Positions 1 through 10,520 of a stretch of DNA of 64,000 nucleotides are shown here, one piece after another. The stretch comes from Scortum barcoo. Its lineage: Eukaryota > Chordata > Actinopteri > Centrarchiformes > Terapontidae. Under the pieces are notes generated by a model. It saw only the letters and a program-made list of their open reading frames with translations, did no database searches and had not been told where the DNA came from. The translations under genes and the position numbers were made by a program. The stretch covers positions 3,262,602 to 3,326,601 of the forward strand of contig CM041531.1 of NCBI GenBank assembly GCA_023238725.1, written 5' to 3'. The number at the start of each line of letters is the position of its first letter. Positions within the stretch are counted from its first letter, which is position 1.

Positions 1-424
1 TCTTTTCTTTTCATTTCTATAAATTGTATGTGTTTTCACAAATAATGTCTGATCATTAATATTGATTCTTCAGTACACACACACACACACACACACACAT
101 CAAAGTATATTTCCAAATGCAGCTGTTTAAAGGATCAATACAGTATTGATCCTCTAATTCCAGACTTGACTGAGATCAGCAGCTTGTTATTAATCTGTGC
201 TGATATGAATCGGTGTGTGAATGTTGTGGTGACATTTGGATGATGTCTGTAGAAGGCTGACATGATGATGATCCACAATAACACAATGACAAAGTCTCTC
301 TACTCAATTTATGGAAAAGCTCATTGATCAGGACACAGTAATGTTGAGCTGCACATTTAAAACCTGAACACATCTGACTGGATTATAAATGGATTTTTAT
401 CAACATCATTTATTCTTTATTCAG

Positions 425-598
425 ATTGAGGGGCTGCAGTTTGTCAGAGATCAGCTGTGCTTCTCTGGCCTCAGCTCTGAAGTCCAACCCCTCCCATCTG
501 AGAGAGCTGGAGCTGAGTAACAACAAGCTGCAGGATTCAGGAGTGAAGCTGCTGTGTGGTTTTCTGGAGAGTCCACACTGTAGACTGCAGACTCTGAG
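425..598 (+). CDS. NLR gene A, penultimate LRR exon (intact)
   Basis: A 174-bp leucine-rich-repeat exon of an NLRC3-like receptor. It is bounded by a pyrimidine-rich acceptor ending ttcag at 424 and a GT donor at 599. It opens with one base that completes a split codon and ends with two bases (AG), so both flanking introns are phase 2 and the exon can be duplicated or skipped without shifting frame. The translation contains CSLSEISCASLASALKSNP, then LRELELSNNKLQDSG and a C-terminal HCRLQTLR, the ribonuclease-inhibitor-type LRR of fish NLR-C proteins. LRRs in this family form the C-terminal sensing solenoid of a cytosolic receptor. The 5' part of this gene lies left of the window. It is the counterpart of the exon at 45429. 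Confidence 0.9.
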
Positions 599-1416
599 GT
601 CAGACACCATTTTTCCTTCTGTGCTGAGATTAATATGATGTGAAAGTTGTGGTGACACTAAACTGCAGACATAAGGCTGATATTATACTGATCCACACTG
701 AGTATCTTCATGCTAAAGTCCATTTTCTTCTTCAGTGGTTTAGTCCATTGACTGTGGCAGAGCAATGTTGAGCTCCAAGATTTAAAACCTGAATATAACA
801 AGACAAAATCCTCCACTGGATAATTCACTCTGAACCTCTTCAACACCTGATTTTCATCTGATATTCACCAAAATATATTTTCAGTAAATTATCATAAAAA
901 TACATAAATGTAATGAATACATAGATAATCTCTATTATAACTATCAGACAATCACAAATATATTCAGTTTTTTTCTGTTCCTAAAATAAATATTGTAGAT
1001 GTCTTTTGTTCACATTTCTCCAAAATTCATCCTGACATATTTGGTTTCTTTGGAAACTTTGGGATCTTGAGTCCAAACTTCAAGTCAGTTTCTGTGAGTT
1101 TTTCTTTGTTTGTCTGCACAACATGAGTTAGTATAGATGGAGCCACTGGTGGAGCTGGCAGAGTTTAAGAGGTGAAGTCACTTCGTCTTTATTGAAGTAG
1201 CAGCACGTTGTCATTAATATTAATGAGAGCTCTTTTTCACTTTCTGTATTTGACAGTTTTGAAGCTGCATCCTGTTGGGTTCAGGTGTTTGGAGTTTCCA
1301 TTTTCTAAACTTCTACTTTCTAAACCTTCTTTCAGCTCTGAACAGATTATTAAACACTGAATGATTTCAAACAGGAACATTGTTTTCTAAAGTCACATCA
1401 TTTATTCTTTATTCAG
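599..1416 (+). other. Intron between the LRR exons of gene A
   Basis: Non-coding. It is nearly the same, base for base, as the introns at 41821-42711, 42888-43770 and 45604-46424, so LRR exons here were copied together with their introns. No other gene is seen in it. Confidence 0.8.
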
Positions 1417-1591
1417 ATTGTGGGGCTGCAGTTTGTCAGAGATCAGCTGTGCTTCTCTGGCCTCAGCTCTGAAGTCCAACCCCTCCCATCTGAGAGAGCT
1501 GGAGCTGAGTGGAAACAAGCTGCAGGATTCAGGATGTGAAGCTGCTGTCTGATCTTGTGGAGAGTCCACACTGTAGCCTGCAGACTCTGAG
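1417..1591 (+). pseudogene. NLR gene A, last LRR exon, 1-bp frameshift
   Basis: This has the same LRR module as the preceding exon, with acceptor ttcag at 1416 and donor GT at 1592, but it is 175 bp instead of 174. An extra T near 1533-1537 (ggatgtgaag where sister exons read ggagtgaag) shifts the frame, and the new frame meets a stop within a few codons. The N-terminal half (SEISCASLASALKSNP...ELELSGNKLQDSG) is intact. The equivalent exon of gene C at 46425-46598 is uninterrupted. The insertion could be real inactivation or an assembly error; single-base insertions are frequent throughout this window, so I cannot decide from sequence alone. Confidence 0.8.
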
Positions 1592-2162
1592 GTCAGTCGG
1601 GGGTTTGACTCTGTTTGTGCTTTTTCAGCAGTATTTAACAAAACACAGGGACTTTAATGTGTTCCTCCCATGAGGTTTCGCTCCAGTTCACCTTCCACTG
1701 TGTGAGCACCCAAACCAACCAGTAGGAGTTTCTCGATCAGCAACAAGGATGAGAACCCTCACAGCCAAATGTACAGAGGTTCCTCTGCTGCGAATCAAGG
1801 TTCCTTTGTTGGGAGTAATCTAGTCTATCACAACACATCAGTGATTTTACCCATTTAGTGCAGTTTCTCCTTTTGATCAATCTTTTGTTTCTTTTCTTCT
1901 CTTGCATTCTTTCAATCTTCCACAAACAATAAAGTGCAAGCTGACAATGAAAATCAACATTTTACAGTCAGTTAAACATTTTTATCAGACATATGTGACT
2001 TTACATTCAGAGAAAAAAAGGTTGTTTGTGTCTGCAGTCAGTTGTAGTCTTTGTGGTGAAGATGTGATACAATGCAAAGCATTTGATCATTTGGCTTGTG
2101 TCGGGACTCTGAAGCTGGCTAAACTGGATCCATAATTATTGGGATTGTTTTCCTCTCTACAG

Positions 2163-2192
2163 GAACGATGGCAGGTCAGTGAGTTCTCACAG
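2163..2192 (+). CDS. NLR gene A, 30-bp C-terminal exon
   Basis: A 30-bp exon lies between an acceptor (ctctctacag) and a strong GTGAGT donor. Spliced to the phase-2 end of the LRR exon it reads RNDGRSVSSH, then joins the next acceptor (tccatcag at 2417), where the frame reaches TGA at 2419-2421. The gene C copy at 47171-47200 has the same length, splice sites and stop position but differs in several residues. The protein would end shortly after the LRRs, with no B30.2/SPRY domain. The exon is inferred from conserved splice signals and phase only; transcript data are not available. Confidence 0.5.
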
Positions 2193-2421
2193 GTGAGTAT
2201 TGAAACTATGTCCTCCTTTTATTAAACTATTGTACATTAAAATTTCATTAAAATGAACGCATCCTCATTTACAACAAAATATTTCTTCAGTTCCTTTTAT
2301 GTTAGAGCTGTAAATTCACATCAGTTTGAAAAATATTCAAGAATTTAGCCTGCTAATTTTTCTCTCTCCATTCAAGTTTTCATTATTGTTCTTTCTCTTT
2401 GACTTCTCCTCCATCAGATGA

Positions 2422-4410
2422 GGTTGATGTCAAACTGGATGTGAAAGAAAACCTGCCTGAAGATGACAAAAAGGTGTGAGAGGAGCAGCTGCACAGTGTG
2501 AAGTCCTCCAGTATAAACCATGAATGACTTCACTTGGACATTTATTGAGGTTTCAACACTGAAAATGAGATTTATCACACCAGAAATGACAGTTAAAATA
2601 TTGTAAATTTAAATGATTCATGTACAGTTTTTACTCTTTTGGACAGGAAATAAAATGTGATTACTCAAATCAGCAAAGTAAGAAAACAGTTGTTGAAGAG
2701 AAGAAGTCACAGTGTGCTCTCTACTGTCCCTCATTACAGCTGAAGAAAAGCAGCAAACATTTTACTTTAACATGACCAAGAGGTGGCGCTGTAGCACACA
2801 AATAAATGAACTAAAAATGAACTAAATCACTACATTTTTTCTAAAATACTTTATTTTGCATCCCAGTCCTTGTAGTTAATGTGAACGTGCACCAGTCCAA
2901 ACTCTCATCAGACAGAGGACTGGAGTATCACCTTCTCATTTGTTTCATTGCATCAACATTATCATTAATAATTGATCGTGCCTTTGAAGTGGTGGCTCCA
3001 ACAACGAGGAACGTCCTTCATATTGACAGACGTTCAGCAGTCTCTGCTGACGCCTTTAAAAAGCAGCTGAAGATTAATTTATGACTTTCTCCAGCTTTGT
3101 GCCAGTTTTATTTTTTCATTTGTTTGTTTGTCTTTATGATTTTTCTTTACTATTAACAAACTAAAAGCTTTTTGTGACCTCGCTCTGTGAAAGGAGATAA
3201 AGAAGAAGCCAATTCATTGTATGTTTGTAAGATTAATGGTCTTACTAGTAAAACAAAGCAAACCTCCATCTAAACATAGTCATTCAAATTCATAAGAGTG
3301 GATAGTTAAACATGTATTTATTTTACAACCTAATTCACATCATGACTGTAAAATAAATTTGTTTTGATTGGTTTGAATTGTACATAGAAAGAGTAACTAT
3401 ATCATCCCCCAAATAAGGTTAAAACTCATTATTATTGAATATTTAAATGTAGATTTATTTCATGTAAATTTTTGTCCTCTCACAAATCTCACAATCTCTT
3501 TCCAGCTAATAAATCTTGTTTTTACTTTAAGATGTGCAGTTTTTGTTTTTCTGTGTTTTCAGCCCTAAAACAAATTAATATGCATTTTACATTTTGTTTT
3601 GGTATCTAATTACCTTTCATTTCCTTCATTATATACTTTTGCTAAATGAAAAAATTAGGATCATCGGTATACTTTTGTGAAAACCAGTGATTTTGTTAAT
3701 GTAGATGAATGTGTCAGATTTCTAAAATTTATCACCAACATGCAGAAAAAGTTTCAGTATATTTGTGATTAAAGAAAAATGTTCAACAAATGTCAATAAA
3801 CAACTAAATGTGGAAGTTTGATTTCTCGAGATGTACCTGAAGGCACCATCAATGCACTGAAAACAAATGATAATTACTAAATAAAAATATATTCATTTTA
3901 TTCCCATACACTTCTTCATCTTAACACACTGCACGTTTCTTCTTTACATGAAATGAAAACTTCCCACAGTCGTCACATTTTGCATTTATCAGTAAAAATC
4001 AGTTTGCTTTACAAACAGCGCCCTCCTCAGGACGTCAGTGTAATCACAAAAACACTGAGAAGCTGGCCACTGTTCTGTCACGTCTCACAGTTCATGCATG
4101 AAAGTGATGTGAAATGATTTGATTCATTAAAGCAGGTTTTCATATAAAGAAACATGTTTGAAGATGCTGAGATTTATTTACAGTTTCACTCAACAAAACA
4201 CTTTCAGCCACATGAGGAATAACAGGCACCTGGAAGAAGGTTCAAATATGACCTGAAGTCTGACTTGTCAAAACTCCACATTTCATCTTAATGAAATGAA
4301 AAAGGACTTGATGTGAATGAAAGCTGATCTTTCTTCCTGCTGAACTCTGATGCTGATCTGAGAAGAGACATTTCAGCAGGACGGAGGCAGAAGAGTCCAT
4401 CTCCACATCG
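2422..4410. other. 3' flank of gene A with a 1.4-kb stretch missing from the gene C copy
   Basis: Probable 3' UTR and spacer. Up to about 2617, and again from about 4045, the sequence matches the region after gene C (47432-48000). Positions 2618-4044 have no counterpart there. Within it, about 2966-3084 translates into a decayed LINE-like reverse transcriptase tail (AFEVVAPTTRNV then AFKKQLKINL). The rest is AT-rich with no recognisable gene. Confidence 0.6.
2966..3084 (+). pseudogene. Relic of a non-LTR retrotransposon ORF2 tail
   Basis: The short open stretch ending at the stop near 3084 resembles the last about 40 residues of L2-type LINE ORF2 proteins, where a motif like FxVVAPxLWNxLP is followed by FKxxLKxxL. 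Only a fragment remains and key positions have changed, so the call is tentative. Confidence 0.35.
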
Positions 4411-4471
4411 TCAGCGCTCCTCTGCCAGCAGGGATCTGAAGTTCTTCAGCTCTCTGATGCTGGTGGAAATC
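4411..4471 (-). CDS. Unidentified minus-strand gene, terminal coding exon (copy 1)
   Basis: On the minus strand an acceptor tcctgcag precedes 61 bp that complete a split codon and read ISTSIRELKNFRSLLAEER followed by TGA (plus strand 4411-4413). The phase fits the exon at 4735-4831. The peptide is charged and helix-prone, and I do not recognise the family. An almost identical copy is at 48003-48063. It lies tail to tail with NLR gene A. Confidence 0.6.
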
Positions 4472-4734
4472 CTGCAGGACATTTCATGAAGAGACAGTTA
4501 TCTCTGAAGGGGGGTGTACACATGTGTTATACAAAGAAAACAGCAACAGAAATGTCCAATATGTTCTCACTGCCATTAACACCAGTTATTCTGAGGACAT
4601 AAAAAAGCAGTTTTCATGTTATGTCCTGAAGTATTTAGGTAATCTTTGGCTCAGCTCTTTGGTCAGTGTTAAGGTTCAGATTAAGTTGAATTATTCTTAT
4701 TAAATCACTACATGATGCCCACAGACTCTCCCAC

Positions 4735-4831
4735 CTTCCAAAGGCGTTGAGCAGGGACACGATCTCCTGTCGGCTGAGCTGGAAACTGGGTCGCTGGACG
4801 CTGGACGTGGACAGAGCTTCAATCTGTCGCT
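4735..4831 (-). CDS. Unidentified minus-strand gene, penultimate exon (copy 1)
   Basis: This 97-bp minus-strand exon has an acceptor ttgttttcag (plus side 4832 onward) and a donor GTGGGA (plus side below 4735). It starts with two bases of a split codon and ends with two bases, so it links a phase-1 exon upstream to the terminal exon downstream. It reads RQIEALSTSSVQRPSFQLSR, then QEIVSLLNAFG. No stop interrupts the joint reading through the terminal exon. I do not recognise the protein. The copy at 48327-48423 is conserved with few changes, including a Thr-to-Met change in the STSS stretch. Confidence 0.65.
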
Positions 4832-5581
4832 CTGAAAACAAAATCTTTAGAGATGTTCCTAATCCCTGAGTCTGAGAGAGAGAGAGAGAGAGAGAGACAT
4901 CAAATCACAATGCAGCTGCACTACACAACACATATAATGATGTAAAGGTCATTATTTAATATTAACCCACAGATCAATCAGTGGTGGAGGAAGGACTCAC
5001 ATCCTTTACTTAAGTACTCACATACTTTTACTTCAGTACTAATACCACACTAGAAAACAACTCTACTGCTGTTATGAACAAAAGTACTGCATTGAAAATG
5101 TCTCTTTAGTAAAAGTATGAAGGTACAATCAGAAAAATGTAGTTAAAGTATTCAAAGTAAAGTCCTGTGCTCAGTGAAGTGTCCCCTGTGTCTGTTATCC
5201 ATCTTCACATGTAAGAAGCTTGAACAACAAAATATTTTTACAAGAAAGATGATTTAAAAAAAAATCACTGAAACAAATTAATTGTCGCTTGTTTCAGCTG
5301 CACTTGGCCTTTAAAAGTATGTTTCGTATGTTTTAATCTGTCAAATCACTAAAGCTTTCAATAAGAAGTAGAAGATAAACGTTGCGTGAAAAGAAAAGAC
5401 TCAAAGTAAAAGTATCTCAAAGTTGTACTTGGTGTTGAAGTTTTTGAAAGACGAGTCAATGACGTGCAAAGTTTCCTTAAAAATTCGAGGTTTCAAGATT
5501 TCTTTTCTTTTGGAGACATCAGATTTTAAATGATATGAACTGGTGACAATAAAGTGAAATTCAGTGAAAATAAAAACTTTC
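4832..5581. other. Intron of the minus-strand gene: GA microsatellite and a dispersed repeat
   Basis: It contains a (GA)n tract at about 4874-4897. From about 4983 a repeat-like stretch rich in 'tacttttacttcagtac' and 'agtaaaagtatgaaggtac' resembles non-autonomous DNA transposons common in fish. It matches 48580-49494 and, in part, 53525-54290. Relative to those copies about 350 bp is missing here near 5200. Confidence 0.5.
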
Positions 5582-6788
5582 ATCTGCGTCTGGGGTAGCA
5601 GTCGTCTGGATGAAATACCCCAGAGGGTATAAAAGGCTTTGTGTTGAGAAGCAGTAGATGGTTGGGCGTGAGGGGTTCCAGATCGTTAGGGTCATTAGAG
5701 GCTTTTATGATCGGCCTATCGTTGATAATTGATTCAACCTCACATAACAAAGTCTGTAGACCTTCTTCATCCAGTGTTTGCTGGCACAGAATAGCACAGA
5801 GGACTCTTCTGACTGACTGGATTTGTCTCTCCCATATGCCACCATGGTGGGAACCTGTGGGGGGTTAAAAGCCCATGTGATGCCCTCTTTAAGCAGAGTA
5901 TCTTTGATGTGGACATCAAGTTCTTTGAGGGCATCCCTGAGTTCTCCTTCCGCTCTGACGAGATTGGTCCCATTATCCGAGCGCATTAACTTGACCTCTC
6001 CTTGCAATGAACCTTCGGATTGCATTTATGCACGAGTGTGTGTCTAATGAATATAATGAAGATGACCCCGTATCGTTTAACAGTTTTTCTGCCACACTTG
6101 ACCTCAAATGGTCCGAAGAAATCAACACCAACGTTAGTGAAAAGGTCGGGTGATCTGGAGTGACTCGGTCTATAGGGAGATCTGCCATGTGCTGCTCACC
6201 TCTGCTCCCACTTAGTCTTCTGCAGACGACACACTTAGCCACTAGCTTGCGTATAGCTGCGTTGGCACTTGGAACCCAGTACTGCTGCCTGAGCTGAGAA
6301 AGGATGTAATTTCGTCCACTGTGGCCAGTATTCTCATGAATCTGCCTGATGATGAGCTGGGTATAATGTGATGATTCTTAGGAAGTACAGCACGATGCTT
6401 GGCTTGTGCTGGTATCGCTGACCTGCACAATCTGCCACCTACTCTTAACACACACCATCCTGGAGAACTGGAGACAGTTTATGAAGGTGGCCACTGAAGC
6501 CATCTTAAGCGCTGCAGTCTCTTCTGGAAAGGATCTTCATTGGCAATACTTTATGATTTCCACCTCTGCTTGCATAAGTTCCTTTCCAAAGAGGGCTCTT
6601 TCATCCAGCTCCCATTTTTGAGTCTTCAGTTGGTCTTTCCTCACTTTCTCATTTTCCTCGATCTTTTTGGCTTTCACTCTTTCCTCACATGCTTGTTTTA
6701 GTGCTTCCTTGACCTTGAGAATCCAAGCAATTGCTTTTTTAAGTCTGTGCCAACTCAGAATAGTGAGAGATGAGTTTGTCGACTGCAT
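5582..6788 (-). pseudogene. BEL/Pao integrase region, frameshifted (copy 1)
   Basis: The integrase part is spread over several minus-strand frames. It includes LRVGGRLCRS near 6440, typical of the start of BEL integrases, and the CVVCRRLSGSRGEQHMADLP stretch (second half of the HHCC zinc-binding domain plus linker) near 6190-6240. Parts of the rve core follow further down (QGEVKLMRSDNGTNL near 5960-6010). The C-terminal 'DRPIIKAS' and 'LTPNHLLLL' type motifs are recognisable around 5640-5720 when frames are combined. Multiple frameshifts make it non-coding today. Confidence 0.75.
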
Positions 6789-7275
6789 CCTGTTCTACAC
6801 ACAAAGTGTTTACCACCGCAGTCCGCTTGTTGCTTTCCCTATCTTTACAGGTACCAGCTTTTTTATGAATGTGGAGAAAGGTAGGATGTTTTAGGGAACA
6901 CTCTCCATGTAATTTTCTGTGTGCATCCTCTACTCGTGTCCAGGTGACAGACAGCGGAAGCAAATTCCTTTGTTTTTCAAAAAATCCATCTTTTCTGAAT
7001 GTGGTTTCTTGTTCAGTTCATTACAGGAGTCTAATTTGTGCTCTCCCTGACAGAACAGACACTTGAGGGCTGAAGCTGAGGGTTTTCCACTCACTTTTTG
7101 CACTGGTGAAACACTGGTAGTGAAACCACTCTCTCCCCCTCAGGATATTCGGAGGGCCGAGAACTGGTCCTGGTGTTTGTCTACCTGACGGTGTGGAGGA
7201 GGTCTCCTTTAAATTCCCAAAGGGTGTGAAAGAATCCTAGCTTGGTGATCAATGAAATCAACTAGATCTGTAAAT

Positions 7276-8615
7276 CTAGCTCTCCGTCCAATTTTTCTCT
7301 TGTAGATCATATGCCAAGCCTCTCCACTTCTCCTTAAGTTTGTATGGCAGCTTAGAGAAGATGGCCTTTATCGTGGTTGGACTATCCATCTCCTCCATAT
7401 ACTCAATGCTGTCCATTATTTTACAGCATCCAGTTAAAAACACAGTGTAAGCTTGCAGAGCTTCCGCATCTTCAGGTTTAACTGATGGCCAGCTGAGGGC
7501 TTTATCAATGTGAGCTGTGGCAGTCTTGTAGTCATCACCAAAATACTTCTTTAGGAGCCTTTTGGCCTCCTTGTATCCTCTAGATGGTTCCTTGTGTTGA
7601 CAGCTCTGTACCAGTTCTTGGGGTTGCCCCATGGTAAACTGCTCCAAAAAATACAACCTGTCTTTGCAGTTTTCCGTCTTATCCTCAATACCATGCTCGA
7701 ATGCACATATAAAGAACTTGTACTCCAATGGATCACCTTTGAACGTTGGTATGCTGAGAGGTGGTAATGATGATTATCCTTGTTGCTTTACCAGTACTTC
7801 AGTTATGATATTTTGATGATGCATGATATCAACGATACCGCCCATGTCAGCTGGCTCCACCTTTATCCTGATTGACAGCCTCTCCGTAACTGTCCCCTGG
7901 TGCAGACATTACAATTTGAGGCTGTTGGGACGTCTCTTTCTGTCTTACAACAGGCCCCTCCTTTATGCTGCTTGGCCTTGGAGTGATGGGGAGGTATACG
8001 GTTCGACCACTTTCTATTAACCAGGCTGCGTGTCCTTCTGACTGTGTGATCTGAGCAGGCGGAGTAAGCAGCTGCTCTTCCAAAATGTGCACATTTGGTT
8101 TTGTGACAGTATCAGTGGAGGTGTGCACCATTTCCACAGCCCCCTCTGAAGCTTCCTGAAAGCCCACCATTTTATCGAAATACTCATTCCTTCCATCTCT
8201 TGGTCTCGTATCCATACCATTAGTGTTCTCAAACTCTGTGAAAACCTCCAGTTTACCACTAGTGGCCTGTATTTCAGTTAGCATTTCCAGTTGCTCCTTT
8301 TTGCTTTCAGCCTGGCCTGGCTTCAAATTCCTCCAGTGATGCTGCTTTAGGTTCATACCACTCTGTTTGGTCCTGCTCCTCTTCCACTTCAGATATTTTA
8401 TTTAGCATTGCTTTCACATCTTCATTGAGTTCATTTAACTCAGCACACAACTTTAAGAAATCATTGGCCATTTTTGCTTGAACCAATTCCAAGTTTCCAT
8501 AATTTTCCGTAGTTTGTGCAATTTCATTTCTTTTCTTAGTAAGTGCACCCAATTTAGCACTTCTTGATCCCTTTAGTTTCTGCAAAAGGTCCTTAGAAAA
8601 AACACTTTCCTCCAT
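7276..8615 (-). pseudogene. BEL/Pao gag region (copy 1)
   Basis: The minus-strand start at 8613-8615 begins a lysine/glutamate-rich coiled-coil-like N-terminus (ATG to about 8307). A DUF1759 gag core follows at 7276-7728 (FFICAFEHGIEDKTENCKDR, FLEQFTMGQPQELVQSC). CCHC knuckles lie just beyond, near 6950-7070 (CLFCQGEHKLDSC, CFCCLSPGHMSSGC in the better copy). Gag of this superfamily packages the element's RNA. Three or more frame breaks separate the pieces. Confidence 0.75.
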
Positions 8616-8734
8616 TATGTGGGCAGATAATCAGAACCAGAATCAGAAGGTCTCAGATCATGATGAAATTCAGCAACGTTGCAAAGAGTGAACAGAAAAA
8701 CAGGACAGGCTGTGGATGCAGCAGGTTTGAACAC

Positions 8735-10276
8735 TGCTAAAACTAAAGATAAAACTGAAGTGATCCTATTAGGTCCGAAACACCTGAGGAACACGCTTTC
8801 TCCTATGATAGCCTTTGTTGGATGGCATTAACTGGGCCTCCGGCAGCACCACTGTAAGGAACCTCGGGTTTTTATTTGATCAGGATATGTCCTTTGACAC
8901 CCATATTAAGCATATTTCAAGGTCTGCTTTTTACCACCTGCGCAACATCGCAAAAATTCGGCACTTTTTGTCCCAAAGCGATGCTGAAAAATTAGTCCAT
9001 GCATTTGTCTCTTCCAGGCTGGATTATTGTAATTCACTTTTATCAGGCTGCCCAAACAAGTCGTTAAAGACTCTACAGCTGGTCCAGAATGCCGCTGCTC
9101 GGGTGCTGACTAAAACCAGGAAAAGAGACCATATTACTCCAGTATTGGCTTCCAGGCTCTCTGCATTGGCTCCCTGTAAAATTTAGAGTGGATTTTAAAA
9201 TCCTTCTCCTCACATATAAGGCTCTGCATGGTCTGGCACCATCATATCTTAATGAATTGATAACTCCTTATCAACCGACTAGAGCGCTGCGCTCCCAAAA
9301 CGCAGGCTTACTTGTAGTTCCCAGGGTTTCCAGAAGTAGTCTAGGGGGCAGAGCCTTCAGCTATCAGGCCCCTGTTCTCTGGAACCAGCTCCCAGTCTGG
9401 GTCCGAGAGGCAGACACAGTGTCAGTGTTTAAGAATAGACTTAAAACCTTCCTTTTTGATAAAGCTTATAGTTAGGGTGGGCACAGGCTCGCCCCCTTAG
9501 TTATGCTGCTATAGGTTTAGACTGCCGGGGGGCTCCCATGATGCATCGGGCAGGCACCTCTCCCTCTTCCTCTCTCTGCTTCCTTTACTCATTATTATGG
9601 TAGTAGTGCAAACTGGAGTCACTTTTAGAAACTGGTTAAAGTGGCTAAACTGGTTAAAGTAGTTAAATTGGCTAAAGTGTCAAAACGCAATGGTTAATGT
9701 GAATACTCTTATGTCCTGTAAAGTGCATGTTACTGCCGGAGCCCCGGTCCTCTTTGTTCTCTCCAGTCTTGCAGGTTCCTCACTGATTCTGGTTGTGGTC
9801 CATCTGTCTGAGGTTCACTGGCCTGGTGGGGACATGATCTGTGTCTGTGCTGTGGAGAGAAGGTCGAGTGGCTCAGAGCCCAGCTCCATATGAGGACATC
9901 TAGAGATGCACCTGGACTCACAGACTCATTTCCATTACCTGTGATACCTTCACTTCACACATGGACTAAACCAATGAACTCAGTATAGCTACAGCTTATT
10001 ACGACGACTCATGTATAATTCCATAATATGATTGATGATGTTCTCTGTACATGTGGCATCTATTGCACGTCTGTCCGTCCCAGGGAGAGGGATCCCTCAT
10101 CTGTGGCTCTTCCTCAGGTTTCTTCTTTTTCCCATAAAGGGTTTTTTGAAGTTTTTCCTGACTCGGTTCGAGGGTCTAAGGACAGAGGGTGTCACAACTG
10201 TACAGATTGTAAAGCCCTCTGAGGCAAACAATGTTTGTGATTTTGGGCTCTAAATAAATAAATTTGAAATTTTGAT
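8735..10276 (+). mobile_element. L2-type LINE, 5'-truncated insertion with 9-bp target duplication
   Basis: The insertion is flanked by TTTGAACAC at 8726-8734 and again at 10277-10285. The gene C copy of the region has that sequence once, near 52475, with no insert, so the insertion happened after the segmental duplication. It contains the end of an ORF2 reverse transcriptase and about 800 bp of 3' UTR, ending in an AAATAAATAAATTTGA-type tail. A second truncated copy of the same 3' UTR is at 31600-32166 on the minus strand. Confidence 0.85.
8815..9475 (+). pseudogene. L2 LINE ORF2 C-terminal fragment
   Basis: The translation shows RNLGFLFDQDMSFDTHIKHI, FVSSRLDYCNSLLSGCP and LQLVQNAAARVLTKTRKRDH in one frame to about 9170. 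After a single frameshift near 9165-9190 it continues as FKILLLTYKALHGLAPSYLN and ends FKNRLKTFLFDKAYS at 9475. These are signature blocks of the L2 reverse-transcriptase thumb and C-terminal region. The catalytic YxDD block and endonuclease are absent because of 5' truncation, so the copy cannot move on its own. Confidence 0.85.
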
Positions 10277-10387
10277 TTTGAACACATCCAAAGCTTTGCA
10301 GGCAGCTCGTGACGTCATCCCCGTTCACTCCTTCCGCTTCACCTCGACCGAGTCAAACTCAAACAATAAAGCCTCCTGGGCCTTTAC

Positions 10388-10520
10388 CGTCCGCCAGATC
10401 CACTTCGCTGCCCGTCCAGCAGCCCAGCCACGGCGATCCAAGCAACAAAGAAAGATCCGGATCACATCCCTCCGCTCCGATCTCCACACCTGCTGTCTGT
10501 CCGCATCCATCCAGCGGAGT
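10388..10520 (-). CDS. Unidentified minus-strand gene, upstream exon (copy 1)
   Basis: This is a minus-strand exon candidate with acceptor ttgtcacag (plus side 10521 onward) and donor GTAAAG (plus side 10382-10387). It reads 44 stop-free codons, TPLDGCGQTAGVEIG...SPWLGCWTGSEVDLAD, and ends on one base of a split codon. That is the phase required by the exon at 4735-4831, and the join gives Glu followed by RQIEAL. The open frame also extends further upstream (MIWDNCLHMLSQ), so the 5' boundary is uncertain. The local sequence is GC-rich relative to its surroundings. The gene C copy (52586-52638) keeps only the 3' 53 bp. Protein family unknown. Confidence 0.5.

Larger units (their letters stand above)
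5582..8734 (-). mobile_element. BEL/Pao LTR retrotransposon fragment, internally deleted (copy 1)
   Basis: On the minus strand, reading from 8615 down to 5582, there is a gag start, a DUF1759-type gag core, CCHC knuckles, a short linker and then the integrase. Protease, reverse transcriptase and RNase H are missing: the reading goes from just after the knuckles to the region before the integrase zinc-binding domain near 6770. The integrase end is cut at 5582 and joins host intron sequence directly. No LTR is recognisable at either end. It lies in an intron of the minus-strand gene in that gene's orientation. The copy at 49495-52490 has the same deletion, so the deletion predates the segmental duplication. 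Confidence 0.8.

Noticed and set aside
5705..6047. Overlapping plus-strand frames in the BEL fragment
   Set aside because: They are antisense shadows of the integrase.
10300..10320. TGACGTCA (CRE-like) palindrome near 10309
   Set aside because: Changed to tgacatca in copy 2 and not near any recognisable transcription start.
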